NCBI GenBank assembly: GCA_023053575.1
Contig: JAKZAP010000012.1
Location: forward strand, 9,300,230-9,364,229
From: Branchinecta lynchi
Taxonomy: Eukaryota; Arthropoda; Branchiopoda; Anostraca; Branchinectidae
Length of the DNA stretch: 64,000 nt
Direction: 5' to 3'
Of this stretch, positions 50,700 to 61,000 are shown in pieces. Each line of letters begins with the position of its first letter. Positions within the stretch are counted from its first letter, which is position 1. The notes under the pieces are model-generated. The model did no database searches and had not been told where the DNA came from. It saw only the letters and a list, made by a program, of their open reading frames with translations. Position numbers and translations under genes: made by a program.

Positions 50700-50854
50700 G
50701 TTTTTCTTATAAGTTTTCTGTAATATAAGCCGGCCTTTTGGACCACAATACGTAGATTAACTAATTCTTATAACACACCTCGCACTAAGTACATTTTATG
50801 TTCCAGTATTCAAAAATATCTGAATACTCGGCTTTTAAGAAATTATCCACGGCG

Positions 50855-50935
50855 TAAAAAGTATCTCCGAGTAAGGATTAATGTTAACTGCAGTATTTGC
50901 TACTTGGATTATTCTTATCACTATTTTGTATCAAT
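50855..50935 (+). mobile_element. MITE family G fragment
   Basis: GTAAAAAGTATCTCCGAGTA and GTTAACTGCAGTATTTGCTA match the left half of 5535-5690. It lies about 160 nt after the nup93 stop, in or near the 3' UTR. Confidence 0.55.
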
Positions 50936-50939
50936 AGTT

Positions 50940-51585
50940 GCGTTTTTGTTCCGAATTCTTCTTTTTCGTGTTTTTGAACTATTCAGATGAAGTGATTCTT
51001 CTTTTCGTGTGTTTTTGTCAGAATCGAGAACGGGGAAAGCCTCGTGATCCTGCAGAATCGAGAAGTTGCTCCGATGGTGAATTCTCGATTCTCCTCACTG
51101 CGTTCTCCTCCCTGATTGGTCAACAGGGTGCGGGTGTTCAGTATGCATAAACACGTATACCGGGTTGCGGACGAGCTGCAAAATTAGTGTTTTTGTCAGA
51201 AACGAGAATGCTAATTTGTAGGAGAAGCGAGAATTGGGAGCAGAGAATTCGGATCGAAAACGCAACTAATTTGTCTTGAGGGTTGATCGGCTTGCCTTGC
51301 TTGCTTCTTGCCTATTATTTAGCTTTTGCTATTGTGGCAATTTTTCCATTAAACCTTAAACCTATCAAGTGACGGATAAACCCCGTGGAAGCCGAAAATT
51401 TGGGGACCCCTACAATATTATCTCCTCTTAGTGTGTATACGTCGACCGCTAGATGGAGATGCCACTAAATACGGTACATTATAGAGATGTAGGTTCCACC
51501 GAGTTAATTTAAGAAAGCTTGATTCGGTACATTTTTAGAACAAACTTTTAAGAAAGGTTGACAAGTGATGGACAAAATTATAATC
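50940..51585. other. Intergenic DNA, no gene
   Basis: AATTCTCGATTCTCCTC and TCTGCTCCCAATTCTCGCTT (minus) suggest weak inverted repeats between 50995 and 51265. No coding region is seen. Confidence 0.35.
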
Positions 51586-51589
51586 TCGT

Positions 51590-52310
51590 ATATAGACATA
51601 ATGAGAGCTGGAACCTGATTTGGCACTTGCAAGGCCGGGTCAGAGGATGAAAGTAGAATTCGTCAATTCGAGGGTTTGTTGTGACCATTTGCAAGCAAGA
51701 CCCTTGAGATAAAAATGATCATGGGTCCTTGGAAATCATGAGAATGTATCGTTCGTAAAAACTATTCTATTTTTACGTTTGGCTGTGATGATGCGCACTT
51801 TAAAGGCGCTTGAGATCCATCTGTAACGAACACTCGAGAAGCACAAATGATGATGAGCTCATCCGGATCATGAAAATGTATATTTTTGTTCGTACTTTAA
51901 GGTATTCACTTGAAAGCAAAACCCTTTAGGCAAAAATGATCGTGGGCCCTTTGGGATCATGAATATATATCGTTTGGTCAAAAATATTTTTTGGACTTTC
52001 TGGTTAAGATACGGACTTTAAGAGTGCTAAAAATACAATTTTGAGCAAAACCCTTGAGGCAAAAATGATCGCGGGCTCATGGGGATATTTTTTGTTAAAT
52101 TATTTTTGTACTTTGCGGTTAGGATTGGAACTTCAAGGAATGGTCGGATCTGAGAAGTGACAATTCTTAAACCAATCTTTTCAAGTCTCTAATTTCCAAG
52201 CCAAGTTTTATCATCCTAGCACATCTGGAAGTACCTTAATTCGCGATCACGAGAAGCGACAATTCCTAAGCCAATCTTTTCAAGTCTCTAATGTCCAAGC
52301 CAAGTTTTAT
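51590..52310 (-). mobile_element. Tandem-core element, family C, inverted and diverged
   Basis: TTGGCACTTGCAAGGCCGG near 51630 is the inverse of the family's CAAGTGCC terminal phrase. TTTTATCATCCTAGCACATC and TGGAAGTACCTTAATTCGCG are inverse core phrases found at 2264-3685. The units are degraded. Confidence 0.6.
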
Positions 52311-52319
52311 TGTTTAATT

Positions 52320-53460
52320 TTCAAGTTTAATTTTCGCCGAAGGCGAAAAACTCGGTCAAAACGGGCATCGCCGCGAAGCCGTGATGCCCTTTTCATAAAA
52401 TCGTTTTTCCCCGCATTTCCAAATTGGGTGATTTAACGTGTTTATTAGTTCCTCTGTTTATTTGGTCTCATTCGTTAAAGAATTCGGTAATCCACCGGTC
52501 TTTCTCAAGTCCGTATCTGTTCTATCGCATTCGGTCAGTCCATTTCATAATTCGGCCATTATTCAGATTCACTTGGTTCTGATTCGTGACCGAATTCGAT
52601 AATTCATCCAACTTTTGTTGAGTCCGCATCGATTTCGCCGCATTCGGTCCGTCCCTGCGTAGATTCGGAGATTTTACCTGTTTATTTTGTCTCATTCTTT
52701 ACCGAATTCGGTCGCATTCGGTCAGTCCATTTCATCATTAAATTCGGTGAGATTCGTTTTGTTCTGATTCTTTACTGAATACGGTAATTCACCAGATTTT
52801 TCTTTAGTCCGTTTCTATTACTAGACTTTCCGAATTCGGTTGTTTTAGGTGGTTCTAACAAGAGTTTTATTCAATTACGAAATTCGGTTGTTATACCGTG
52901 CTCGATCTATTCCTAATTATCCTAGCTAGTTTTTTAAGTTCAATGGGTCTATTAACAAATTAAAAATAAATCACACATAATGAAACACTCGGTCCATTCC
53001 TGGACGCCGAGGAATTCATTGTTTGCTTCAACCCAGTTACCGAGTTCGGTAATAAGTGGCATTTATTTAGCTCTCGTTCTTTACCATTTACGGTGGCTTC
53101 AGCTTGCTGTTCATTTGTTTACCCTCTTAGGATTGCAGTACTTCGGGAATTCAATTCTCTTGATGAGAAAACTAGCCTACTTTTGTTTTCTGTAAATTCC
53201 GAACAAATTGTCTTTGTATCTACTTTACCCTGGATCGCCCCTTTCCGTTTCGCCAGATAGCTCTGGGTTTAATAGGTAATCTTGGAATCGCAGAAAGGCA
53301 CTTTTATCATCGGTGTTTCCACAAAATCTCGCCTGCAGTGAATTTCGCAGTCTTCACTAGTTTGAAAAAGGTTGCGTCATTTAGTTGGCGTTTGAGGCTT
53401 GGGATTTTTGGGGGCTTGAACCATGTTAAAAGCTAGAATTTGCATGGGAAGAGTACAGCC
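52320..53460. mobile_element. AATTCGGT-rich hAT-like remnant
   Basis: Adjacent hairpins TTTTCGCC-GAA-GGCGAAAA and GGGCATC...GATGCCC lie at 52331-52395. Dispersed AATTCGGTAATTC phrases follow, then AAATCTCGCCTGCAGTG and GTTAAAAGCTAGAATTTG, which echo the interior of 43580-44846. A TTGAAC-tailed fragment (52932-53010) is inserted. The termini are not resolved. Confidence 0.4.
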
Positions 53461-54120
53461 GTTAGCGTCGTTGTCACTGGAGCGATGCGGTTTTCTGCGA
53501 TTAATTCGAGTCCTGTTAGCAGGAATAAAAAGGTCTTCCAAAGATAGAATGCTCGTGACGGCGTATCCATGAAAAAAAAATCAGAAGCGGAAAAGCGTGA
53601 AAACGCGCGCCGTCCAGTGCTTCTCCAATAGGGTGTGGAAAACGGGCCTGTTCTTTCACGTTAGAATGGATTGGGCTCTCTTTTTAGCTGAGTTCCTCAG
53701 TCTCTGCTGGAAAGAATCTTATACTGCGGGATTCTAATTTCTTCATTTAGTTTTTAGCTCTATGACAAGAAGCGTTGAGACGCAAAATATTTGAAACTTC
53801 AGTTGGCCTTGGTTTCAAGTGTTTCAACATTTGATCTTTTTTGGTGCTGGAATTTTATTCAGTTGCGATCAATCCTGGCAACTGGCGAAGAAAGAAGGTT
53901 ATAAAAATCGGCAAAGGTATCAATGCAATTCTAGTGGCTTCCCCCTTTTTTTTTTATTAACAGGTTAATACCTTTGGTTTATACCTGGCTTAGACTGCTT
54001 AAAATAGACGCTTAGACCTGGCTTAGACCTGCTTATTGATTGTTTGATTGTTGACCTTTAACTTTTTAAGACTGCAGGAAAATTTAGTTTTTAATATTTT
54101 ACCACCACTCTGCAAATAGT
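53461..54120. other. Intergenic DNA, no gene
   Basis: No recognisable repeat or coding region, apart from T-rich tracts near 53945. Confidence 0.4.
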
Positions 54121-54363
54121 TTCTAAGTAGGGGAGAGGGGAGAGGGGGGGGCAAGTCTAACCATGGGTCTCTCCAGTCCGTCATAGGGGCAGGTCCGGAC
54201 ATCAGCTCTGTAAACCTCGCTATTGAAATTATAATTACTCAGAATTGATTTTCAGAGCTGTTACACTTAAACACGAGGGGTATCGAACCTTGCATTTTTA
54301 AAACCTCGAACTTGGCCTAAAAAGGTTAACAGGAAAGATCAGTGCAGTCCTAACCAGTCTACC

Positions 54364-54655
54364 GCAAACCCCTGATTTTCGGAAACACTGTGCCTAATGC
54401 TGGGTATATCTAGTCTACACTAGGCTATGACAGATGCTAGATATTCGGACCCAATAAAATATTGATGATTTGAGTGAAGCTCAGAAGTCAACCAATCAGA
54501 ATTCATCTATAGTGAGATAGGTTAAGGTTAGGGTACCAACAGCTATCCTATATTGGGAATAGGGTATCCAGCGTTAGGCATAGGCTATGCCAAATGCTAG
54601 ATATACCCGTTGTTTGGCATAGACTAGCCTATCCAAAAATCAGGGGTTTTGTAGT
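54364..54655. mobile_element. MITE with CAAACCCCTGATTTT ends
   Basis: The left end ACCGCAAACCCCTGATTTTC and the right end AAAAATCAGGGGTTTTGTAG are inverted. Internal GGGTATATCTAG / CTAGATATACCC arms are present. A half copy is at 519-678. Confidence 0.65.
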
Positions 54656-54722
54656 TCGCTGGTCCTAATAAGGTCCTAACTGTCAAGAAAGACACCCTGA
54701 ATGACCTAGGATAAATTTAGGA

Positions 54723-55253
54723 TTGTATAGAAGTTTGCTTGTAGCATTTTCATGCAAAGTTCAAGGCTATATAAGTATGAGGTTGGATACCTCCTGTAAG
54801 CTGTTATGTGTTAAGTTCCCACAGTTGCACTCTTGCAATCATAGCAAACCGATGTTAGTGTCACTTCTTTTGCATGTAAGCAAGTTCTACCTCATGGGGT
54901 TGGCACCCCATTTGGGTAGTTTTGAACCCACTCACATTGTCGGTGATTTTTATTTAGGTAGTTTGAGATTGGCTCTACCATGTGAAAAACGAATTTCCTT
55001 AATTAATATCAGAGTTTGTGAGTTACAGATTTATTTCTGTGAAAACAGCACCAGGGACAGGTCTGGACAAAAGCACTTGGGGCAGGTTGGGACAGCAATG
55101 AAAGAGAAGCTGAAGGGGAAAAAAATACTGATAGAGAGGAAATCAGCCCAGGGAATGAAAAAAGTCAGCAAAAAGGCTCAGAACGTCATTACAATCCATT
55201 CTGGAAGAAAACAAGTCATATTCAAACCCAGCAATAACACCATCTACAAATGA
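54723..55253 (+). CDS. Open frame of 176 codons, unrecognised
   Basis: I do not recognise this protein. The N-terminal two thirds are hydrophobic/mixed and the last 60 residues are lysine-rich (KEKLKGKKILIERKSAQGMK). It lies wholly within the TA-flanked transposon, so it may be a transposase remnant, but no DDE motif or helix-turn-helix is evident. It may equally be a chance frame. Confidence 0.2.
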   Translation: MYRSLLVAFSCKVQGYISMRLDTSCKLLCVKFPQLHSCNHSKPMLVSLLLHVSKFYLMGLAPHLGSFEPTHIVGDFYLGSLRLALPCEKRISLINIRVCELQIYFCENSTRDRSGQKHLGQVGTAMKEKLKGKKILIERKSAQGMKKVSKKAQNVITIHSGRKQVIFKPSNNTIYK

Positions 55254-55793
55254 TAATAACAGGTGTGGATAAAGTGATGGTATTCTTGTAAAGTTTTCCC
55301 AAACTGAAGCAAGATACAAACTGAATTGAGGCAATGAAAGCAAACAAAAAAATGTGCATACAACTTTCTTGAAAGTCCTTCCTGGTAAAAAAAAAAAAAA
55401 AAATGATGTCGGGAGCTGCCCCAGCCATGCCCGAACCGGCCCCCAGTCTGGGGCACGTCCGGACAAAAAGTAGCCAACAGGAAAACGGAATTTGCAAAGA
55501 AAATGTTGCGGGTAACAAGATTCTACAAAGTAACATTAACAGCTAAGACATTATTCTAGACAGTTGGAAAATGGAATCAACAGAACCTAAAACAGAATCT
55601 TTGTATGAAAAAATAAAAAAAGTAACAAACCTGCTCCCCTCTCCCCTATTCAGTGATGTAAGGTGTATTGTTTTCGATATGTACACATACTGGAGAGGTA
55701 CCCTACCTCAAACAAGATTTCAAATTTCCAGAGAAGTCTTTACTTCAGAAAAAGCTATCTGGCTTAAAAGGGAACCAAAAAATATGACAAACA

Positions 55794-56093
55794 CAGGGGC
55801 ATCACGACTAGGGAGGGAGGGACACCCCCCCCCCCCCCCCACAAATGTTGTCGGCCAGTCAGTAAAAACAGTCAGTTTCTCGTAAAAACAGTCGGTTTCT
55901 CGTAAAAATAGTCAACTTTTTCTTAGAAATAGTAGTTTTTCTTAAAATCAGCCGATTTTTCATCAACACAGTTGTTTCTTCTCAGTAATAGGCATTTTTA
56001 TTTGCAAAAACAGTCGGTAAAAATTACCAGCCAGCTGGTAAATACCTTGCCAATACCTCCCCCCCCCAAACATGTTGGCTACTAATGCCTCTG
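55794..56093. mobile_element. hAT MITE with poly-C / poly-C, 300 bp
   Basis: The ends CAGGGGCATCACGACTAG and the inverse of GGCTACTAATGCCTCTG are flanked by GACAAACA on both sides (55786-55793, 56094-56101). A C16 run follows the left end and a C9 run precedes the right. The interior has CAGTCGGTTTCTCGTAAAAA-like short repeats. Confidence 0.85.
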
Positions 56094-56449
56094 GACAAAC
56101 ATACTTGGTCCAGATTGAAGCGAATAGAATGTTTTACATACTGGAGAAATAATTTTGCTTCAATATTCCAGTTAAACAAGTTTTATTTTCAAACAATACC
56201 TCCTCGTTGTTACCTGAGCTCATATTCCTTGCCCTAATTTACGAAGTTATGGAGAAGGTAGAGAATCACTTTTTAAAGTAGTTTTAAAACAAAGAAAGGC
56301 AAATAATTTGACTATTTTTGGACTCAAGAATGTTGAAAAAAAAAATTAGATTTTGCCTCTTGACTGCCAGGACAGCTGGAAATTTCATTTTAATATTTTC
56401 ACTTCAACGTTCGAGGTTATGTAAAAACGAGGTCAGGTACCCGTCCTAT

Positions 56450-56793
56450 ACTTAATTCCGCCCCCCCCCCCCCCCAATGTTGTCGGAAAGTCGGTAAAAA
56501 TTAAACGATTTTGCGCCACGATTTTTCTTAAAAATAGTCGTTTTTTTCTTGAAACAGTCGATTGTTCGGAAAAACAGTCATTTTGTAAAATTAGTCGATT
56601 TATTCTTAAAAACAGTCTACTTTTCATCAAAACAGTGGCTTTTCATCAAAACAGTCGCTTTTCTTAAAAACAGTTGTTTTTCTGCAACAACAGTCTGTTT
56701 TTCTGCAAAAAAAGGTGGTAAAATTGACAGCAAGTTGGTAAAAACCTAGCCCCCCCCCCCCCAACATTCTGGCTAGTAACGCCTCTGTCCCTG
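56450..56793. mobile_element. Related poly-C MITE, left end degraded
   Basis: C17 near 56460 and C14 near 56750 flank AAAACAGTCG-type repeats. The right terminus GGCTAGTAACGCCTCTG matches the family, but the left CAG terminus is not recognisable. Confidence 0.65.
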
Positions 56794-56799
56794 ACATTT

Positions 56800-57176
56800 A
56801 CAATGCTGTTGACTGAAATTGTGGATTGAGCTTGGTAGTCTATTAGAATGTTATTTGTTTATGCGTGTTATTTTTTAGCTTGCTGCTATTTAGTTTGATG
56901 CAAGCTTTGTAGAAGGGAGAAATTGGTACAGTAATATAGATTAATTAGTCAGATCAGTTAATTAATCATAGGCCATTGAATTACCAGGAACCTAACATCA
57001 TTAGCAGCAAGACAATTCTTGGGATAACGTTGAGGCTTGGCAAGGCTAAAGTAATTACTACAAATGAATCTTGCTTTTAGCCTAAATTTGTTGTCTGTTT
57101 GGATTAATGAATAGGCTAAAGTAATTTCAAACCAGTTACTGATATAGTTCTAACTAGGGCCAATTTGAGCATCAAG
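56800..57176. other. Region upstream of OXSM
   Basis: AT-rich, without a visible TATA or other core promoter motif that I can support. It is a likely promoter or 5' UTR region by position only. Confidence 0.3.
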
Positions 57177-57280
57177 ATGGTAGTCTTGAGAGAAACTGGC
57201 AAGTACTTATTCTCTCTGTTTCTGGAATTCTTCTCATATTACTCCTTCTTCTGTTTAATCTGATGGTAAGCGTTCTTTAA
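57177..57280 (+). promoter_or_regulatory. Two short upstream ORFs before the OXSM start
   Basis: ATG at 57177 opens 28 codons of a hydrophobic peptide, and ATG at 57263 opens a 5-codon ORF ending in TAA at 57280, one base before the OXSM ATG. Both could lower translation if transcribed. Alternatively ATGGTAAGC at 57263 is a splice donor of an upstream exon. No transcript evidence is available. Confidence 0.35.
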
Positions 57281-57281
57281 G

Positions 57282-58074
57282 ATGGCAAGCATATCACGAT
57301 CCGTTGTGGTAACTGGCCTTGGACTTGTAACCCCCCTTGGTATTGCTGCTGCTGATGTTTGGAGGCGCGTCGTCGAAGGTCAATGTGGCATAACACGTCT
57401 AAAAGATGACAAATATAAGAACCTTCAAAGTCGAATTGCAGGCCAAGTTTCTCTCGATTCAGATGCTGTTAGTGTAATTAGCAAAGCTGACTTGAGGAAC
57501 CTGAACAGGCCAACTGTTTTTGCCTTAGTAGCAGCAGATATGGCCATAAAGGACTCAGGACTTGGACATTTGAGTGAAGACCAGAAAATTCGAAGTGGTG
57601 TTGCTATTGGAATGGGAATGACTGACATGGAATATATTTATGAAAGTGGTAGAGCTCTTGAAAGCAAGGGAAGTGGACGAATCAGCCCCTTTTTCATACC
57701 AAGGATCTTGACTAACATGGCCGCAGGCCACGTCAGTATCAAATATGGCCTTATGGGCCCAAACCACTCAGTATCAACAGCTTGCGCTACTGGTACCCAT
57801 TCAATCGGTGATGCATATCGAATGATACAGAACGACGATGCGGATGTAATGGTATGTGGAAGTGCAGAAGCTTGTATCAATCCACTGACTATTGCTGGGT
57901 TCGCAAGAGCGCGAGCCCTGTCAACGAAGTTTAATGATACACCGGAAAAGGCATCTAGGCCGTTCGATCAGTTAAGGGATGGATTTGTACTTGGTGAAGG
58001 TGCTGGGATTGTGGTTTTGGAGGAGGCAGAACATGCAAGAAGGAGAGGAGCGAAAGTCTATGCGGAAATTTTGG
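57282..58074 (+). CDS. OXSM: OXSM exon 1
   Basis: It is 793 nt, from the ATG to donor TTGGGTGAGT, and encodes residues 1-264 including the active-site cysteine. The open frame runs 35 nt past the donor, but that extension has no family similarity, whereas splicing to 62284 restores the ILGYGMSGDA block typical of the family. Confidence 0.95.
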
Positions 58075-61000
58075 GTGAGTCTGGGTTTCTTTTCCTGTGG
58101 GTCTTGTAAGGGTGTGCTGAATTCTTCTTTGAGGCTGAAAAGCTGTTAGCCACTGTGAGTTTTCCTAGTGGTATTTTAACAAGAAAAGGAACAAGACCAA
58201 AGGTTTCGATGGGATCCCAAAAATCTGATACTTGATCCAGACAATTGCGAACTAACTACCATACTTGTCCAGAAAAACAAAGTTCAGAAGCGAATTCAGC
58301 GTATCTCCTTATCCGTATAAAGAACATATAATCAACTTCAAGTAAAACTTCTTATAAAAAAAATCAGATTTCAACCGGATTCCGAACGAACTATATGGCC
58401 CGGTAAAAACAAGACCAAAGGTTTCGATGGGATCCCAAAAATTCAATATCTGATCCAGACAACTGGGTCTTGTCTTAGCCAGATCCAGTCTTCGCCAGAC
58501 TCCTTGAACATTTTTACAATTAAAATTCAGAAACAGATTAAGGCCAAATAGCTAATCACCTGAGAAAACCAAGTTCAGATTTGGATTCAGCATGTGTGTT
58601 TACCCCTATATGTCATATCTGTTTTGACGAAAACTTCCTGCCACTTCTGCCAATTTCCCGGTTCCGGCCGAACTCCAGAACTACTTGTCCGGCGAAAAAA
58701 GAAAGCTCAAAGACGAAATCAGGGTATCTTCTTTCCCCAGTAATGAACATCTAATCAACTTCAAATAGAAATTTAGCTTATAACAAATTTTCCGATTCCA
58801 GCCGGATTCCGGTCGAACTATATGTCCGGGTAAAGTACGATTGTCACACAGGGACTCAGCATCTCTTCTTACCCCTAAATCGCTTGTCTAATCAGCTAGA
58901 AATAAAACTTTGACTGCCAACTGTTTTCCGGTTTTGGCCGGATTCCGGACGAACTACATGTCCGGGTAGAAACTTGTTTTCACATAAGTGTTCAGCATGT
59001 CTTCTTGCCCTAAATCGAACATCTAATCAACTCCAAATAAAACTTTTAATTTTGACAAACTTTCCGGTTTGGTCCGGATTCCGGTCGAAATACTTGTCCG
59101 TCGAGAAAATAGTTTTCACCATCGTCTTCAGCATGTCTCCCTACCTCTAAATCGAACATTTAATCAACTTCAAATAAAGCTTTTACTTTCAACAAACTTT
59201 CCGGTTTGGGCCGGATTCCGGGGGAAATACTTGTCCATCGAGAAAATAGTTTTCACCATCGTCTTCAGCATGTCTTCCTACCCCTAAATCGAACATTTAA
59301 TCAATTTCAAATAAAACTTTTACTTTCAACAAACTTTCCGGTTTGGGCCGGATTCCGGGCGAAATACTTGTCCGTAGAGAAAATAATTTTCACCATCGTC
59401 TTCAGCATGTCTTCCTACCACTAAATCGAACATCTAATCAACTTCAAATAAAACTTTTACTTTCAACAAACTTTCCGGTTTTGGCCGGATTCCGGACGAA
59501 CTACTTGTCCGATGACAAAATGGTTTTCACCATCGTGTTCAGCATGTCTTCTTACCTCATAATCGACTATCACATTAGCTGTTTCAAAATATTTTGTTTG
59601 TCCCTTAATTTGAATCCCCTCCCCCACCCCTAAATGTAGAGCTACAAAGCCCATCTACGAACTTGACTGGTCCGACGACCCAACGAACCCTCACACCAAG
59701 TTTCATCAAAATATCTCATTCCCTTCGAGAGTTATCGTGCTTACAGACGGACGGACGGACGGACGGACGGACAGACGGACAACTTTTGCGATGTCATAGG
59801 TATCCCTCCACTTACGTTTTGGGATCCCAAAAAAAGATTGTCATATACAGATCCAGTGTGTCTTTTTACCCCTAAATCTGTCATCTAATCAACTTCAAAT
59901 GCAACTTTTGATTTTAACAAATTTTCCTGCTTCCGCCTGATTCCGGGCGAACAAGTTGTCCGGGTAGAAAATACACCTCAAATAAGTGTTCAGCATGTCT
60001 TGTTACCCCTAAATCGAACATCTAATCAACTTCAGATAAAACTTTTACTTTTAACAAATTTTCCGGTTTTGGCCGAATTCCGGGCCAACTTCTTGCCCTG
60101 CGAGAAATTGGTTTTCACCATCGTGTTCAGCATGTCTTTCTACCCTTAAATCAAACATCTAATGATGCTAATGACCTAATTTACTTTTAAAAAGACTTTC
60201 CGGTGTTGGCCGGATTCCGAGCTAACTACTTGTCCGGCGAAAAAACTGGTTTTCACCATCGTGTCCAGCATGTCTTCTTACCCCTAAATTGAACATCTAA
60301 TCAACTTCAAATAAAACTTACTTTTAAAAGACTTACCGGTTTTTGCCGGATTTTGGGCTAACTACCTGTCCGGCGAAAAAATAGTTTTCACCATCGTGTT
60401 CAGCACGTCTTCTTACCTCTATATCGAACATCTAATCAGCTTCAGATAAGACTTTTACTTTAACAAACTTTGCGGTTTTGGCCGGATTCTACCTGTCCGA
60501 TGACAAATTGGTTTTCACCATCGTGTTTCAGCATGTCTTCTTACCCCATAATCGACTATCACATCATCTGTTTCAAAATATTCATTCGCCCCTTAATTTA
60601 AACCCTCCCAAAAATCCATCCAGAACTATGAAAGATGTTTGATTTTGGTCAACTTCAGATTCATCAGGGAAGTGTGAAAAGGTCTGTTGACCCCCTGACT
60701 CTGCCTAATATAATGACACTGCCCAATATAAAACATCAACATTTTTAGCCAGAAATTTTACTTCAACCATGTTCTTTGGTGGAGATGAAGGGGGTTCTCG
60801 AAATAGCCATCTGACCTTGATAGCGCGAAGCTTAGCTGATATATATGCTCACTACCCTAGCAAGTGCGACATGAGCTTTTATCTCTTGTTTTCTCTACGG
60901 CAGAGATTGTCTCTTGTCGTAGAGGCGGTATAAGGTTAGCAATAGTGAGACCCAACCACCTGCTTACTCAATGTTATCAATGTTTTTGTCTCTCCTTGCT

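Larger units (their letters stand above)
54130..55646. mobile_element. TA-flanked transposon, 1517 bp, type uncertain
   Basis: The perfect 13-bp inverted termini GGGGAGAGGGGAG are flanked by TA on each side (54128-54129, 55647-55648), as in Tc1/mariner-type elements. Phrases such as GGGGCAGGTCCGGACATC and GGGCACGTCCGGACAAA repeat inside. It contains a nested MITE (54364-54655) and an open frame of unknown relation. Confidence 0.55.

Noticed and set aside
58075..58109. Extension of OXSM exon 1 to the stop at 58109
   Set aside because: The extension has no family similarity, a GTGAGT donor sits at 58075, and joining to 62284 restores the conserved sequence.
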